A DNA stretch of 64,000 nt from Gymnopus androsaceus JB14. Taxonomy: Eukaryota > Basidiomycota > Agaricomycetes > Agaricales > Omphalotaceae. Made by a program: the position numbers and the translations under genes. The stretch's first letter is position 1, and each line of letters opens with the position of its first letter. Location of the stretch: assembly GCA_009733575.1 (NCBI GenBank), contig ML769444.1, forward strand, positions 62,001-126,000, read 5' to 3'. The notes under the pieces are model-generated. The model did not search any database. It was not told the origin of the DNA and saw only the letters and a program-made list of their open reading frames with translations. Of this stretch, positions 22,201-34,091 are shown one piece after another.

Positions 22201-25200
22201 GTTCAAAACTTTCACGACATCAAAACTTACGCATCCAAATCGGTGATGGAAAGAGTTGCGCTGGTCTCGTAGTCCGGCACTCCTGTGTTCGCAGCAGCGC
22301 ATATTGGAGGAAGAGCGATGGTCGCGATGCTTTGACCTTCCCATGTGACAGTGACAGGGTCGGTGAAGGTAATCAATGCATCGAGAGGACCAGTGTCGGT
22401 CAAAGATCCTTTCAGAGAAAGAGAAAAGCCTTCATTGGTGATGTCGCTGGGATTAGTTAGCACGTTAGATTTGCTGCTTAGAGAGTAATGCCAGCATACG
22501 AACGTAATGTTGGCTTCAGTAAACGATAACACAGATTGATCCACCAATTCTTGAGCGACAGGTCCAGCGACTGCGCCAATGAGAAACAACGCCGTATCGT
22601 CGGTCTAAAATACAGAGCATGAGCAGCAATTCTTTAGATATGCGATGGACTCACAATCGCTGTGACATTGTTTTGAACGAAAGCGAGATCGGTAGCGTCT
22701 GAAAAAGATGTTGAGTTTCACTCCGTCGGAGCACAATCGTTGAGCCTACATTCATCGAGCTTGAGTGAAGACTGAATGGCAAGATCTATCCTCAGATTCT
22801 TCAGGGAGTCCAAGATCGCGTCTTCAAAGTCGAACTGGGTACCGCTGACGCACGTTGGGGCAGCTGTATCAACGGAAGTATTTACCTGAATTTAGAGTGA
22901 GTATTTGTGAGCTACCGAATTCAAGCCAATGGATTTTTGAACGTACAGGTGGTTTGAAATCAGGATTGTCAAGAATGAATTCAAATAGTTCCACGAGAGG
23001 CCCGAGGTCGACGCCGTTCGTTTGGGCACCTGCTTCTAAAAGCTCGATAATGGAAACTGGGTTGAGGTTAAAATTGAACGGAAGCGTTGGAGATGTAACG
23101 GATGAATGGCCAAGTGCTTGAATCGGATTCGAACTTTCATCAGCATTGATACTGCCGAGGGTAATACTATTTTGGTACGAAGCATTTGCTACGACTGTGA
23201 GGAGATTTATGCTGGCCGTGAATGGATTATCTAGGGTAAAGGTCGCTTCAGCAACGCCCGTGCTGACTATGTCCGTAGGGAAGGTCAAGGACGTGCTAAC
23301 TATCAAGTTTTGCTCTAAGGCAGGAATTATGACCGGAGACAATTTTATCTCGGACATAGCTTCCTGCAAAGATTCGATTGGCGTGGAACTTGTGCTTCCT
23401 GCAATTGAAGTACTCGAGTTGATTCCTTGGATGTAGTTCTCGAGTAACGTTTGTCCAGCAGCGACCGCACCTCCTTGAGGAGAGAATTCAACATCTATTG
23501 ACCGTGATGAGTTTGCGTTAATCAGGATGACTGAGATCACTAACCGATGGCGTACGTTGTGGTACCGGGCTCGATTACCAAGTTGTTCTGCAGAAAAATA
23601 AAGTTGAGGGATGAAGATAACGCCTGAGAGGGATTTTCTTACAAGAACAGCGGATCCTATGGTTTGTCCCCTGAAGAAGCACAGTTAAGAACCAATCCTA
23701 TAAAGTTGAGCTCGGACTTACTCGAATTCCAATGAGAAGGAAACATCTCCTGCTCCTATGGTCAAATTGCTAGAATCGACAGTCAGCCAGTTGTTCCGCT
23801 GCGTAAAACAATACATACCTTGGATTCGTCAAAGGACTATTGACCTTAATTAACAAAAAGTCTGTGAAGCCCTGGTTCACATCTAAATCCATGACAGTCA
23901 CGGGTTCCGTATCCAGTCCTTGGAGTCCGGCAATAGTAGTGTCCACAGAAAACGAAATGTTTGTTAGAGATAGCGTTCCGACTGCAGTTGACGCAGACGC
24001 GTCAACGGTACCTGAAAGACCCATAGTCACATTACTGCCAACCGTAGTTGCAGCGAGAAAGTCGTCAAATGTACTCTCAGCTCCATCAATGACTTGGAAA
24101 GGTACATCGCTGAAGGTCAAAGAGATTATTCTGGTGTCGACATCTGTCGTAGACGGTCCTTGTGGTATCGCCAATTGGGCAAAATTCTGGCCTCCAGACG
24201 ATACGTCTATGGTTTGCTGCAACTCCACAATGTCGATGGGGAATGCAAAAGGTATAGTAAATGCGGCAGTCGTCAAGTTGGAGCTTGTAGACTGGGTTAT
24301 ATGCTGTGTCCTCGGTAAACAAGAGCTCTAGCTCGTCGAGAGTAATCGACTCGATGATGTTCAGTACGCCTTGGTTCGGAAGGCTGGTCTCCACGTCGAG
24401 CACAGTGATAGCGTTATTCAGCCAGGTCACCTTCAATCAAATGAGATAGTGTGGGATTTCGCGCGCAACAGAAAACTCACGTCGGATGGGCCTGCACTTG
24501 CACCTTGTACCACCAAGTCCGAGTCTAAGCCGTGAACAAAGTTGTTGAATATCTGTGAAACTACCGCAAGGCCCTCAGAAGTGTTCTGCGGTAAAAGACG
24601 TCCGAATAGGGCTAAAGAAGTCGTAGCTCCAGGGATTAAAGAAACCGTTCCACTAGTCGCAACGGGGGCAATCAGCTTGGTTGCTTGCGAAACTGTTAAA
24701 TCCGAGAGAGCTTAGTTCAATTCCAACTTGCGAGGGCTATTCAACCTATATCAGCGGTTGAATGGCATACAGATTGTAGGAGACATACATTCTCTGCAGT
24801 AGCATTTATAGTGAGGGTGATTCCGCCAGCAGGGTCGTTGGAAGGTAGATTGAAGTTTTGTATCACCACACCTCCTTTCAGGCCGTTGAACCCCTTGAGA
24901 GTGACCGGCTTGGCAGTCAATGAAATTCCAGTAACGTCGATCCCTTCAAACGGATAAGTTGAGCGAACCTTGAGCTCTATCGAGTTTGCTTACCGAGAGC
25001 CGAAACTGTAAGATTCTCCCCAGTTATAACCCATTCAAAGCTCTCATTAGTGAGAAGAGTCTGTGAATCGTAATTGACATCAGTAAAAAGTAAAAAGAAA
25101 CTCTCTCTATCCGTCTAACCTTTGTGAAGTCAGTGAGCGTGTCCACAGATGAAACCTGGAAGTTCGAGTTGACATTGATTTGGCCTCCTTGATCGCCAAC

Positions 25201-28200
25201 TATGGAAACATTGTCCATTGAGATCGTCCCGAGAGTATTTCCAGACCAAGCCACTGTGAGGCCGGTGGGGAAGGCAATAATTGCGTCAAAAGGACCTGCA
25301 TTAGAGATACTTCCATTCAAAGCAGTGTCAAAGCTGGTTTGCTGTGGGTTTGAGATGAGTACCGCATCGATGCTACCAATGATCGTTCAATATTGATGCC
25401 ATCATAGAAATAAATCGATTTACCCCAAACCGGAGCCTCCAACTATACTCTGAACGATGGGTTTTGCGAGAATGGGAAGGATCATGTCGAGGCTGGAATC
25501 TGTTTCCGTGGGGAGGCCTGACTGCATGTAGTTGAGTACTGCGTTGTATTCGCCTGTAAATATTCCCCGCGTAAGAATCAACACATTAAATATTCAACTT
25601 TGAGGAACAATACCAATGGTAACCTGTATTTGATCGTCAGCGTTCATTCGAAAACTTTTTACAAGAGACTAACCTGCGCCGTTAAATTTACATCCGATTT
25701 GAGCTGTTTGAACGCAGTTTGCACAAAGGAAGGCAGTGAAAAGTTCCTTGGAGAGGCTCAGTGTACCGAAAACGAGGCAAAGGTTGGGAGACAAACGTGT
25801 ATAGACTTGCGTCGTTCTGAGCCCCAGTGGAGACAGCAGGTCCCGTAGTCATCAAGTACGTGTAGCCGCCTAGTGCTACTATACCGTCAAGCGGGGAAAC
25901 GTCTAATCCAGCTTCCACGGCCAGCGCTCGTGTCACTGTGAACAAAGAGGCGGGGTCAAAGTTCATGTCCAACGGAAGCGTAGGAGAAGTCGCATTTTGT
26001 TTTCCGGGGGAGCTGAAATTAGTCGAAGATGAAATTGTTCCAAGCGTGATACCAAAAGCTGATACGGTAGATTCTATGCCTGTGATATCTAGATCCGCAG
26101 TCCAGGGATTGCTCAAGCTCACAGTCACATCGCTGATATTGTTGGTGATACCGGTGGTCGATAATACTAAGAATATGGTAAGAGACTATAAAAACGTTTT
26201 GAATCATATCATTGAATTACCTTCCAAAGACGCTGTGTTCAAAAGACTGGCTGTGAGGCCGGGAAGTGTGACGCCAATCTCCAAAGTTTTAAAGGCTTGT
26301 GCCAAAGATGCAATCGAAGTACTGCCATTGTAACCGCTTATGGAAAGCTGGACGTCTGGTAAAGTATTTATAAGAGATAAACAAGCTGTGGGGTATGAGG
26401 GAACATTACCTTGCTGTCCAACAAATTGGTCGAGTGTGTTTTGGGCTTGGGGATTGCTGTTAGACTATGGAAGGATGCGTCAGAACGACATAACTGTATA
26501 GGATCTGGGCCCTACGGCAAAAGTCGATTGAGCTTGGATCGAATTGTTTCCCATTATAAGATCCAAGTTTGGTAATAGGGCCGTTCCAAGCAACGCGCCG
26601 TCCCTTGTGAGTTGCATAGCTTCGAATAGACATAAGTCTATGGCGCGAATCTCATTGTAGAATTACTTACTCAAGTCCCCAGTCGATAAATTGAGATTCG
26701 AAGGGTTAACGATGGAGACTAAATAAATATTAGAGTACATATTCATCCAACTCAAGGAAAGACTCACCGTTGATAGCCAACTGAATGCCTTCGGTAGTCC
26801 CTCCAGTCACATCGACGGCATGGATGGTTGTTAATCCGTTCAGGCCTTGTAATCCATTCAGAGATGATGGCACGTTAAAGTTGATGGGATCCAGCGTGAT
26901 CTGGCCGATGCTCAAGTTCGCGATTGCCCGAGAGTGACCAACAAGCTGGAAAGTCGAATCCTTGAGATCAGTAAGATTGGTATCTGTAGCTCATTAGTGC
27001 GGCCAGCGATATGGACAAGTAATGATACTCACTGAATTGGGAAAAGTTGGGTTGATCAGCGTCCGCAACGCTCAAATTAGTGTTTTCAATGGTAATATTG
27101 ATTGTCCCCGATGTGAATGTCGAGTTGATCACACTAATAGATGACTCGGACGCCCCTTCCGGCTTTTTGGCAATGTTAGCCTTCGTTAAAGCGTAAGAAT
27201 GGCACAAAACTTACTGTTGAAAGCCCTGCGACCACCAAATCCCCATTGGTGATATTGAACGAGTTTTGTATCTCGGATATCGCGATGCCAAACCCAAACG
27301 GCAGTTCTGAACAAAACTTAGCGCCGTAGCACTGTGTTTAACCGAAACGACCCACCGAGCGATGCCTGGACGGTTTGACTCTGTGCACTAGGAGCCCAAG
27401 GCGTTTCTTCGAAGAACTGTAGCGCCATGTTTCCTATATCAATGCTTTTGATAGGGGCAATTGCGCCTGAGAGGGACTTGAATGGGACATGCAGTTGCAA
27501 CGATTCTAAGCCTTGACTAAGCCAAGATATGGCAGTTCCATCTGACTGCAGAGTAGACCTTCCAGTTGCAATAACATCCGAGTCATCTCCATTGATATAA
27601 TTGGTAAAAAGCTGCGACACAACGGTAAGATTGTTTTCTCCCGACTGTGGAATCAGTGTGCCCGAGAGTGTGATATTGTTGGTTGTTGCTCCTGTCTGTG
27701 ATACTTTTTGAGGGCACGCTTACATAGAGATTAGAAAATACGCACAATAACCGTGTTTGTTCCAGTTCCAGTCCCGAGAAGAACATTTTGATATGAAAGG
27801 TCAAACACAACCGTTCCGAGGTCCAGTGAAAAAGGACTACGTTCGAGAACTTGGTAAACAAAGATTTCATGGCGAACGGAAGGTAGAAGTACCTGGGGTT
27901 GTTCAATCCAGTGGTAGCCTGAAAATCAATTCCACCATTTGGATTATCACTCGGGAGGAGCAGATTCAGAAGGGTAACATTTCCATTAAAACTGTTGAAC
28001 CCTGTGGACGGTCAATGGGTAAGAAAAGCACCCAGTTAATGAAAAAGATACCTACCTTGCAGTGTAATGTACTTGTTAAATTTGATACCTTTTGATACGG
28101 GGAATTTGGCCGCTTGTACTCGAAGATTACTTGATTGCAGTCTCCACTGGAAGCTTGAGGACGTGATCATGTCCCCGGCGAACTGACCAAAGGCAGACTG

Positions 28201-29037
28201 GTTGGTGATTTGGAACGTCGTGGTCTGATTGATTGTAGCTCGTTTATGGCTCGCTGAGATTTCACCTAGGTTCATCTGCCCAATCGGAACCTCTGTTCCG
28301 TTTTGCTGCACCCAGCTAACGTCAACCGGTTCTGTGAACTGAATCTTCGCAGGAATGATTCCAGTATGAGAGACCTTTGGGAGAGCGTTTGCAAAAGGAT
28401 TTAATATGATCAGGTAATCTTACCGATCCCTCCAAGGCCAAAGAAAAGCTAGAAGATAATCATGAAAAATTATCGAAAGGTGTAGGTCGAAAGCATACCT
28501 ATCATTCGCCGGACTGCTAATAGTCGCCACGTTGACGCCGAGAACACTTTTGTTCAAGACGTCTTGAACTATCGCGGTCACCACAGGGAACTTGCTTGGG
28601 AATCAGCACAGGGATTGCGTTTTGCAAGAACAGATGGCATACTAAGAGAACGAATAAAAGCACGATTCCCAGAGGAATGATGATGGCCTGGCTAATGAGG
28701 AACTTTCGTTTTTTGTAGAACGGAACCTTTGGCCTGAGCCGCTGCTGGTGCGGCGGAGGCAGCATCCTGTGCACCAGTTCCCGCTGCTGGAAGACCTACT
28801 GGGACACCGGCACCGGCAGCGGTAGTGTTTGAGATTTCGTTCTCTGAAAAACGGGAGCCAGCAGGAGGTCTGGCATGAGCTAGAACAAATGGATGGTTAG
28901 GGCTAGGGAGTAGAATTACGAAATGCGGGGAACGTACTGGTCAAACCTGCCTGGGAACCTATAGACTGGGCACTAGCTGCACCCAGGTCCTGATGATAGA
29001 TTCCGCTGCTTGTCCTTGCGGGCCCAATTTGCTCCAT
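19221..29037 (-). CDS. Giant DUF3712-type membrane protein with three repeated modules and Ser/Ala-rich tail
   Basis: Starts at 29037 (MEQIGPARTSSGIYHQDLG) and ends with TAG at 19221-19223, split by several dozen short introns. After an Ala-rich cytoplasmic segment comes one membrane helix near 28640-28700 (FLISQAIIIPLGIVLLFVLL). The rest is extracellular in prediction and made of DUF3712-type modules repeated every ~3 kb. The pairs GIIPAKIQFTEPVDVSW (~28350), GPFDAIIAFPTGLTVAW (~25270) and GPLDALITFTDPVTVTW (~22390), and ISWLSQGLESLQLHV (~27520), VTWLNNAITVLDVE (~24420) and VTWLSSAFTTLALDV (~21570), mark three copies. The C-terminus is a mucin-like Ser/Ala/Thr region (19221-19740) without a clear GPI signal. 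Function unknown; a cell-surface role is inferred. Frame corrections are needed near 28721-28735 (extra A) and 24290 (extra base). Individual exon borders were not all resolved, and two or three adjacent genes cannot be fully ruled out. Confidence 0.65.
19678..19706. repeat. Short hexamer-like minisatellite in the DUF3712 tail
   Basis: Tandem GCAGAT/GCAGAC units code for Ser-Ala repeats on the minus strand. Such units change length easily and are the likely source of variation in the Ser/Ala-rich tail. Confidence 0.6.
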
Positions 29038-31278
29038 GCTGGACGCGTAAATTCTCCTAGTTGACGCGCGCAAGCGGGTCCAGGAGTGAGCGGTCGGGGA
29101 AAGAGGAAAACACAAGCTCTGAACAGGAGAAAACACGAGGAACAGGACTCGGCTTTTGGGTCAAGGCGGCTGTTTTGTAGGCCATAGAAAAAAAGTTAGC
29201 GGTTACAGATCTGTGGAGCCCCACATCCATCTAGGGACAATATATTTCCCCCGCATGCTCATCTGGAGAAGACTCCGAGTAGACTTGGCAGGTGAGAGAG
29301 CACATGGTCGAATCAAGAATCAAGGTCGAATCAATATTCCCACCCTCGACGTCGCTTCGACGCGACGCGTCTGTGATTTCTGTGTTGAATATCTCGCAAA
29401 AGCACTTGAGCATTTAAACTCTTCTGGCGGCCTCCATTACTCTCAATTATTCTCAGTGAGCACTTTCCTTCTACAATGTAGACCAACAACTTACTGATAA
29501 GTCTTCTTTCTAGTTGGTTTCCCCGCTTTTCTCTGATACTTAGTTTTTTATTATCACATGCAGAACCTAAACCCTCAGCTGACTTGCTTTCCCTAAAGCA
29601 AAATCTAGTTAGCTCATTTCATCTACGCTACGGACTCTTCAATATCCGAGATCCTTCTCAAATTTCAGCAGCTTTTTTTCTCGTTTACCGATACTTACAA
29701 TCCAAATTGCGAGCTATCACGAACGAACGAATTCGGATCCGATACTTTCGTGCTCTTTGTCAACTCTAGTGCATAACGTTCTCTTCCGGACTCAAATTGG
29801 CCATCTAGGGATGCCCGACCAGACATTACTTCCAGGCCGCTGAACCCACGCTACTATTCCCGAGTTTACTTCTCCCTGGTCAGTTAAGTATACTTGGATG
29901 GCGACTTCCATTCCATCTCGTACCTGCCTTCAGGACGATCATGTAAAATGTCATCCTCCCGACAGTTCTAGAACAGCTGAGCTGAGCGTTCAAAGTAACA
30001 ATGCAAGCTATCGATTTAGAAAGACGATCTCATCGCTTTCAGTTTGCATCGTATTGTCTTGTCTCATTACGCTAATCTATTCTAGCACTTCTTTCTTAAT
30101 GAAGACTGATTTGGAACTTTACACACTTTCAGGTTGCAATTGGAGAACTCCGAGTAAACTCAAAGAATTCGAAGTGAGGCGATCGCCGTTCTGGTGGATA
30201 ATATTACATTTGGTTCATGGAGAACACGGATATCGATTACGGATGGTAACATGTAATATGGTTCTCCACCTCCATTCTCTATTGATGCGGAGTCCTCTAG
30301 ATCTTCCGCTTTCTCTGCTCAAGAATCAAATGATTGTAGGTGCATTGAGTTATTTATTGTACGTCTCCAAACATGAGAGTAACTATATCTTCTGACATCG
30401 GGCCAGTACTGGCAAAAGCCGGTGGTCCATATGTGCTTAGTAGAATAGCTTGAACAGCATCAAACTACTGAAGATCTCCCCGCGCACGTCCAAAAAGCTC
30501 CACTTTTGGAACAAGTGCATCGGTCGGGTCTTGCAATGCTCTCGGAGTCGCATTATCGAGATAAACACAAGTCTAGAGGACTCTTTAATTAACCTTTGAT
30601 TGAACTTTTCTCCTAAGGGTCTTGTATAGACGACCATCTTCTCGGTGCCATGAGCCAGGATACAGCGAACTTTACATACACGCAGTAAGCCTGATACTAA
30701 TGAGTAGTCTCGGAGATACATACCATGATGATTTTATAGAAAAATTTGAAGAGCGCGGAAATTGCATCGATGGGATGATCAAGAATCACGCAGGCTCGAA
30801 GATGGAGTGGATATATCGTGGAGTTAGAATGAACAAGCATGTTATTTTTTTTGCGGATGAGATGGTAAATATGCTTTACCTCATCGCCTAGATAAATGGG
30901 CAGGCGCGACTTAACCTCCAGCTACAGTATTCATGAGAGCCTCTCAACTCAGACTCAGACAGAGTTGCACGATTCAAGATTGTGAAGCGTTGCCTACTTT
31001 AGTGTATACTCCACGGGAGCACTTGAGCCCAAACGTCGAGTTGAAGGGGCAACCGTAATTGTTCCATCGAGCACGTACGCATTGAACTTGCCATCGATCT
31101 ATTTCCATCATTTATCGCGCATGGTGTAACTAGACTCCAAAGTAGCTTTGAAGATAGTACTGCGAATTTCATCTAATGTTACATCTTGCCTTTATTCCAC
31201 TGTAATCAAGTTGAATCCATATCAGTGTCAGTTTTATTGTTATTGGAAAGCTAGCTTACCTGTACAGACAGTTTGGCA
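29038..31278. other. Gene-poor region with a possible relic of a type II membrane protein
   Basis: 29038-29897 shows nothing beyond the promoter of the large minus-strand gene. On the plus strand, an open frame at 29898-30395 (165 codons, MATSIPSRTCLQDDH) has an N-terminal hydrophobic anchor (SLSVCIVLSCLITLIYSS) and a later YVSKHESN, which loosely recalls the fold start of CAP59-type glycosyltransferases. A further open stretch is at 30622-30891. I could not join them into a convincing gene. Treat as an unresolved or decayed gene. Confidence 0.3.
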
Positions 31279-32462
31279 TTACGCTTTATATTCTGCGCGC
31301 GCCCCGCGTTGTTCAACACTGCGGGCATCCTCGTGTAGCTCCTGCGTCTCCATCGCGACTATATCCTGCAGCTCCTCCTCCTGTTCATCCTGTTCGGCTT
31401 CATCTGGCTCCTCCTCCTCGTCAGCATTGACATCGTCCCCTCGTTCGACCTCGACGACGGCGTCGTCAACCTCCATCAAATCCTCATCAGCATCAGCTGC
31501 GCGATTAATCGCCGCTGTGAGTGATTCAGCTGTGGCCAAGTCCTCTCCCGTTGCCGTTGCAAAAGATTGAGCAAGCGGAGCAGAAGTAAACGGCGGAGGG
31601 AGTGTTTCCGTGGTTCTCATCGTCGCAGGAGCTGGCGTATTCGCAATACTTCCAACCATTTCCCTTTCCTTGCCCTTGTTTTTTGAATTCGAACTGACAC
31701 TAGTAGTTGGTTTTCCATTGACGATACTGGTACCGGCGCCCTGGCCTTGACCTTGATGAGCGCTGGTACTGGCAGTACTTGCGCGTCGTGCAGCAGCAGC
31801 AGAACCTCCTCCTTTATCGTTTTTGCCTTGTTCTCGGTAGACTATGTTGAAGGAGATAAGTCTACAGATACAAAAGTGGGGCAAGCACTAGCACTGACCT
31901 TGCAACTCGTCGGTTAATGGACCCACCAAGTCTCCTAGTTGGATTAGTTCTAACGCTTTGAGAACGTCGGAGGCGGAGATGCTCTTGTGTTGTTTGGATT
32001 GGGCGACATCGTGTGCACTGTGGAGATAACGAGCAAGCGAAAAAGAGAGATAAAGATTCAGGACGCGTTATATGGCGGATGAAAAAGAGACTTGCGTCGC
32101 AGCTAGAATGTCATTGAATGTCAACCAACGCGTTTAAAGAATGTAATTAATGTACAAAGCTCACCCAGGTAATTAATGAACACCGTAGAACCTTTCACGA
32201 GGGATAATATGGCTTCTTTTTGTAGTTTCGTGTTATCTGGTACCTAGTAAAGTTTTGTTGACGAAAGATATACATAAATCAAGCAGAACTTACTGCAGAC
32301 TTTGCGATTTTGGTGACTAGACTTTTAGGAAGTTCAAAGTTGTCAATGCCTTCTGAAACGAGATCTTGTTGCTGGAAGGAAGGAGGTTCAGATGAAGGTA
32401 ACGGAGAGGTTTCTAGCCTACCTGTTGGGCAGAGAGAGGGCCGGGTTTTCTTTGCGAGGCAT
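31279..32462 (-). CDS. DPB4: DNA polymerase epsilon histone-fold subunit (DPB4/POLE3)
   Basis: H2B-like histone-fold subunit of DNA polymerase epsilon and of chromatin remodelers of the CHRAC/ISW2 type; nuclear. From ATG 32462 (MPRKENPALS) the fold reads FELPKSLVTKIAKSA, VPDNTKLQKEAILSLVKGS, TVFINYL, then AATAHDVAQSKQHKSISASD and VLKALELIQLGDL, followed by YREQGKNDK and a long acidic tail ending at 31279. The residues Ala-Ala-Thr of the fold come from a 7-nt microexon (32096-32102) between a GT-AG intron (32103-32164) and a GC-AG intron (32018-32095). The first splice, near 32380-32420, joins out of frame by one base, which probably reflects a missing base. Length and acidic tail agree with fungal DPB4. 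Confidence 0.83.
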
Positions 32463-32611
32463 CGGCGCGAGAATGAGTGATGGTCCAAGTGAGAGCGCTG
32501 GCGCTTATTAGACGCGTTTGCTAATAAGTAGATCAAGCTATGTACATTGCAGAAACTAATAAACTAAAACTAATGATACAATATTATGGATTCGAGAAAA
32601 CCAAGAAAAAA

Positions 32612-33229
32612 CTATGTAAAACTGTCTTCCAATTCCTCAGTATCCCCCTCATCCATCTCATCGTCGTCGGAATTCTGCCCATCTTCATCTAAATCTTCCA
32701 TGCTCGCGTCTAAATCCTGCGTAGATTCGTTCTCGCCATCGTCTTCTATGCCTGAAGGTGGACCACCAGAAGCAGCTGATGTAGAGTCCGAATCTTCTTC
32801 TTCTTCTTCGTCTTCTTCAGCCTAAAACAGAAAATTCAAGAAAGGAGTAGAAAGTAAGGACATAATTTAAACAACAAATAAAGGAGACTCCGCACATCAT
32901 TCTTCTCTTCCGCCACAGTAAGTGTTTTCCCAATTGGTACCAAGAATGAAAAGCCTCGTTGAGAGATGGTCATGCTCTGGTCAATCAGTCGGCAAATCGA
33001 CGCGAACCAAGAGAAGATTACGCACCAATTCCTCCAATTCACTCTCCTCTTCGCTCAAATCATCCATCTCGCGCTGTAGATTTCTCCAGGCATTCAAATT
33101 CGCATAACTTCCAGGCGGATCCGCTGGATTCGCTTTGGGCAGTGGCAGCACATGTGTTTGAGGAGGAGCAGGGAGAAGTCGAGGAAACAAAGGTTCTCTA
33201 GGGATTAGAGTTGGTGTCCCTACTGACAT
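32612..33229 (-). CDS. APC15: Anaphase-promoting complex subunit 15 (APC15/MND2-like)
   Basis: Small acidic subunit of the APC/C ubiquitin ligase, linked to release of the mitotic checkpoint complex. Exons 32896-33229 and 32612-32821 give 180 aa. Order: Pro-rich N-terminus (MSVGTPTLIPREPLFP), a helix (NLQREMDDLSEEESELEELV), the conserved core FLVPIGKTLTVAEEKND and a long Asp/Glu tail, which is the APC15 plan. A +1 correction at about 32980-32992 (extra G in CCGACTGATTGACC, minus strand) joins VDLPT to IDQSMTISQRGFSF. The call rests on this layout, as the family has few other hallmarks. Confidence 0.68.
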
Positions 33230-34091
33230 GATGGAAAATGTAGCATGAAGTGATTCAAGTGTGAAGTTGAAGAAGAGACCGTGGTGAGCGCTTGTTCATT
33301 TGACTAGCGCCCACCGACTTACCTTGAACTTCTCTCGCCTTGATGATCTCAGTAATGGGCAGGCGATGCTATAATCCACCAAATCCAAAATTTGCCCTTC
33401 TTGTTGGATTTGATTTTTTGTCGAGTGCCGTGCTCGCCGCGGTCCCCGATTGGAAATTGGTATTTTACTAGATAAACTTACCTGTGGTACATACGCTCCC
33501 CATGAGCCCATCCGTTTGCCTCCTGCCACCACTACAAGGCTCAAACAGAATATATTGTTTGACTCTGCCTTCCCTCGAGTGACGACGCACCCATGTATTC
33601 AACACTTCGACCTCGTAGATTATTAATGATCATTCCATTAGATGGCATGAAGAAAGTGGTTGACCGTAATGAGCAGAGTCGGAACACTCAAGCACTAGTG
33701 TGGTTAGTACAAGGGTTAGTACAAGTACTTATGACAACTCTACTATGTAGGCATGCACCGATGGTAAAGACATGCGAGCTACCAGACTTGCTGATTGTCT
33801 GCTTCAGTGGATGCAAGAAGCTCCGTTTCTTCTGCCATTCCCATTTACTCGAGTCAAATGAGAATCTCGCATGAGATATACATGCTTGAACTTTCAGGTT
33901 AGCATCTCAGCGCCACTACAATTTGGTGAACATTTTAACGATGCCAGCTCTGATATTGTTCGAACTAGGTACGTTAATTTAAAGGCAAGTAACACTGCGA
34001 TCGAGTATCATTTACGCCTGTCCAGCCAACTGTAAGTTTTTGTGTATTAGTATTAGTCGCCTCGGGTTATCCAATATATGCCTTCTAAAGT
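33230..34091. other. Intergenic region with a possible small spliced ORF
   Basis: On the minus strand, 33296-33544 could encode VVVAGGKRMGSWGAYVPQ spliced over a ~80-nt intron to EGQILDLVDYSIACP, but no start or stop exon could be joined in frame and no family is recognised. The remainder (33650-34091) shows nothing. Confidence 0.25.

Noticed and set aside
31148..31570. Ser-rich plus-strand ORF of 140 codons
   Set aside because: It mirrors the acidic Glu/Asp tail of DPB4 on the other strand, which always reads as Ser/Leu in reverse.
32586..32825. Ser-rich plus-strand ORF of 79 codons
   Set aside because: Shadow of the acidic tail of the APC15-like gene on the minus strand.
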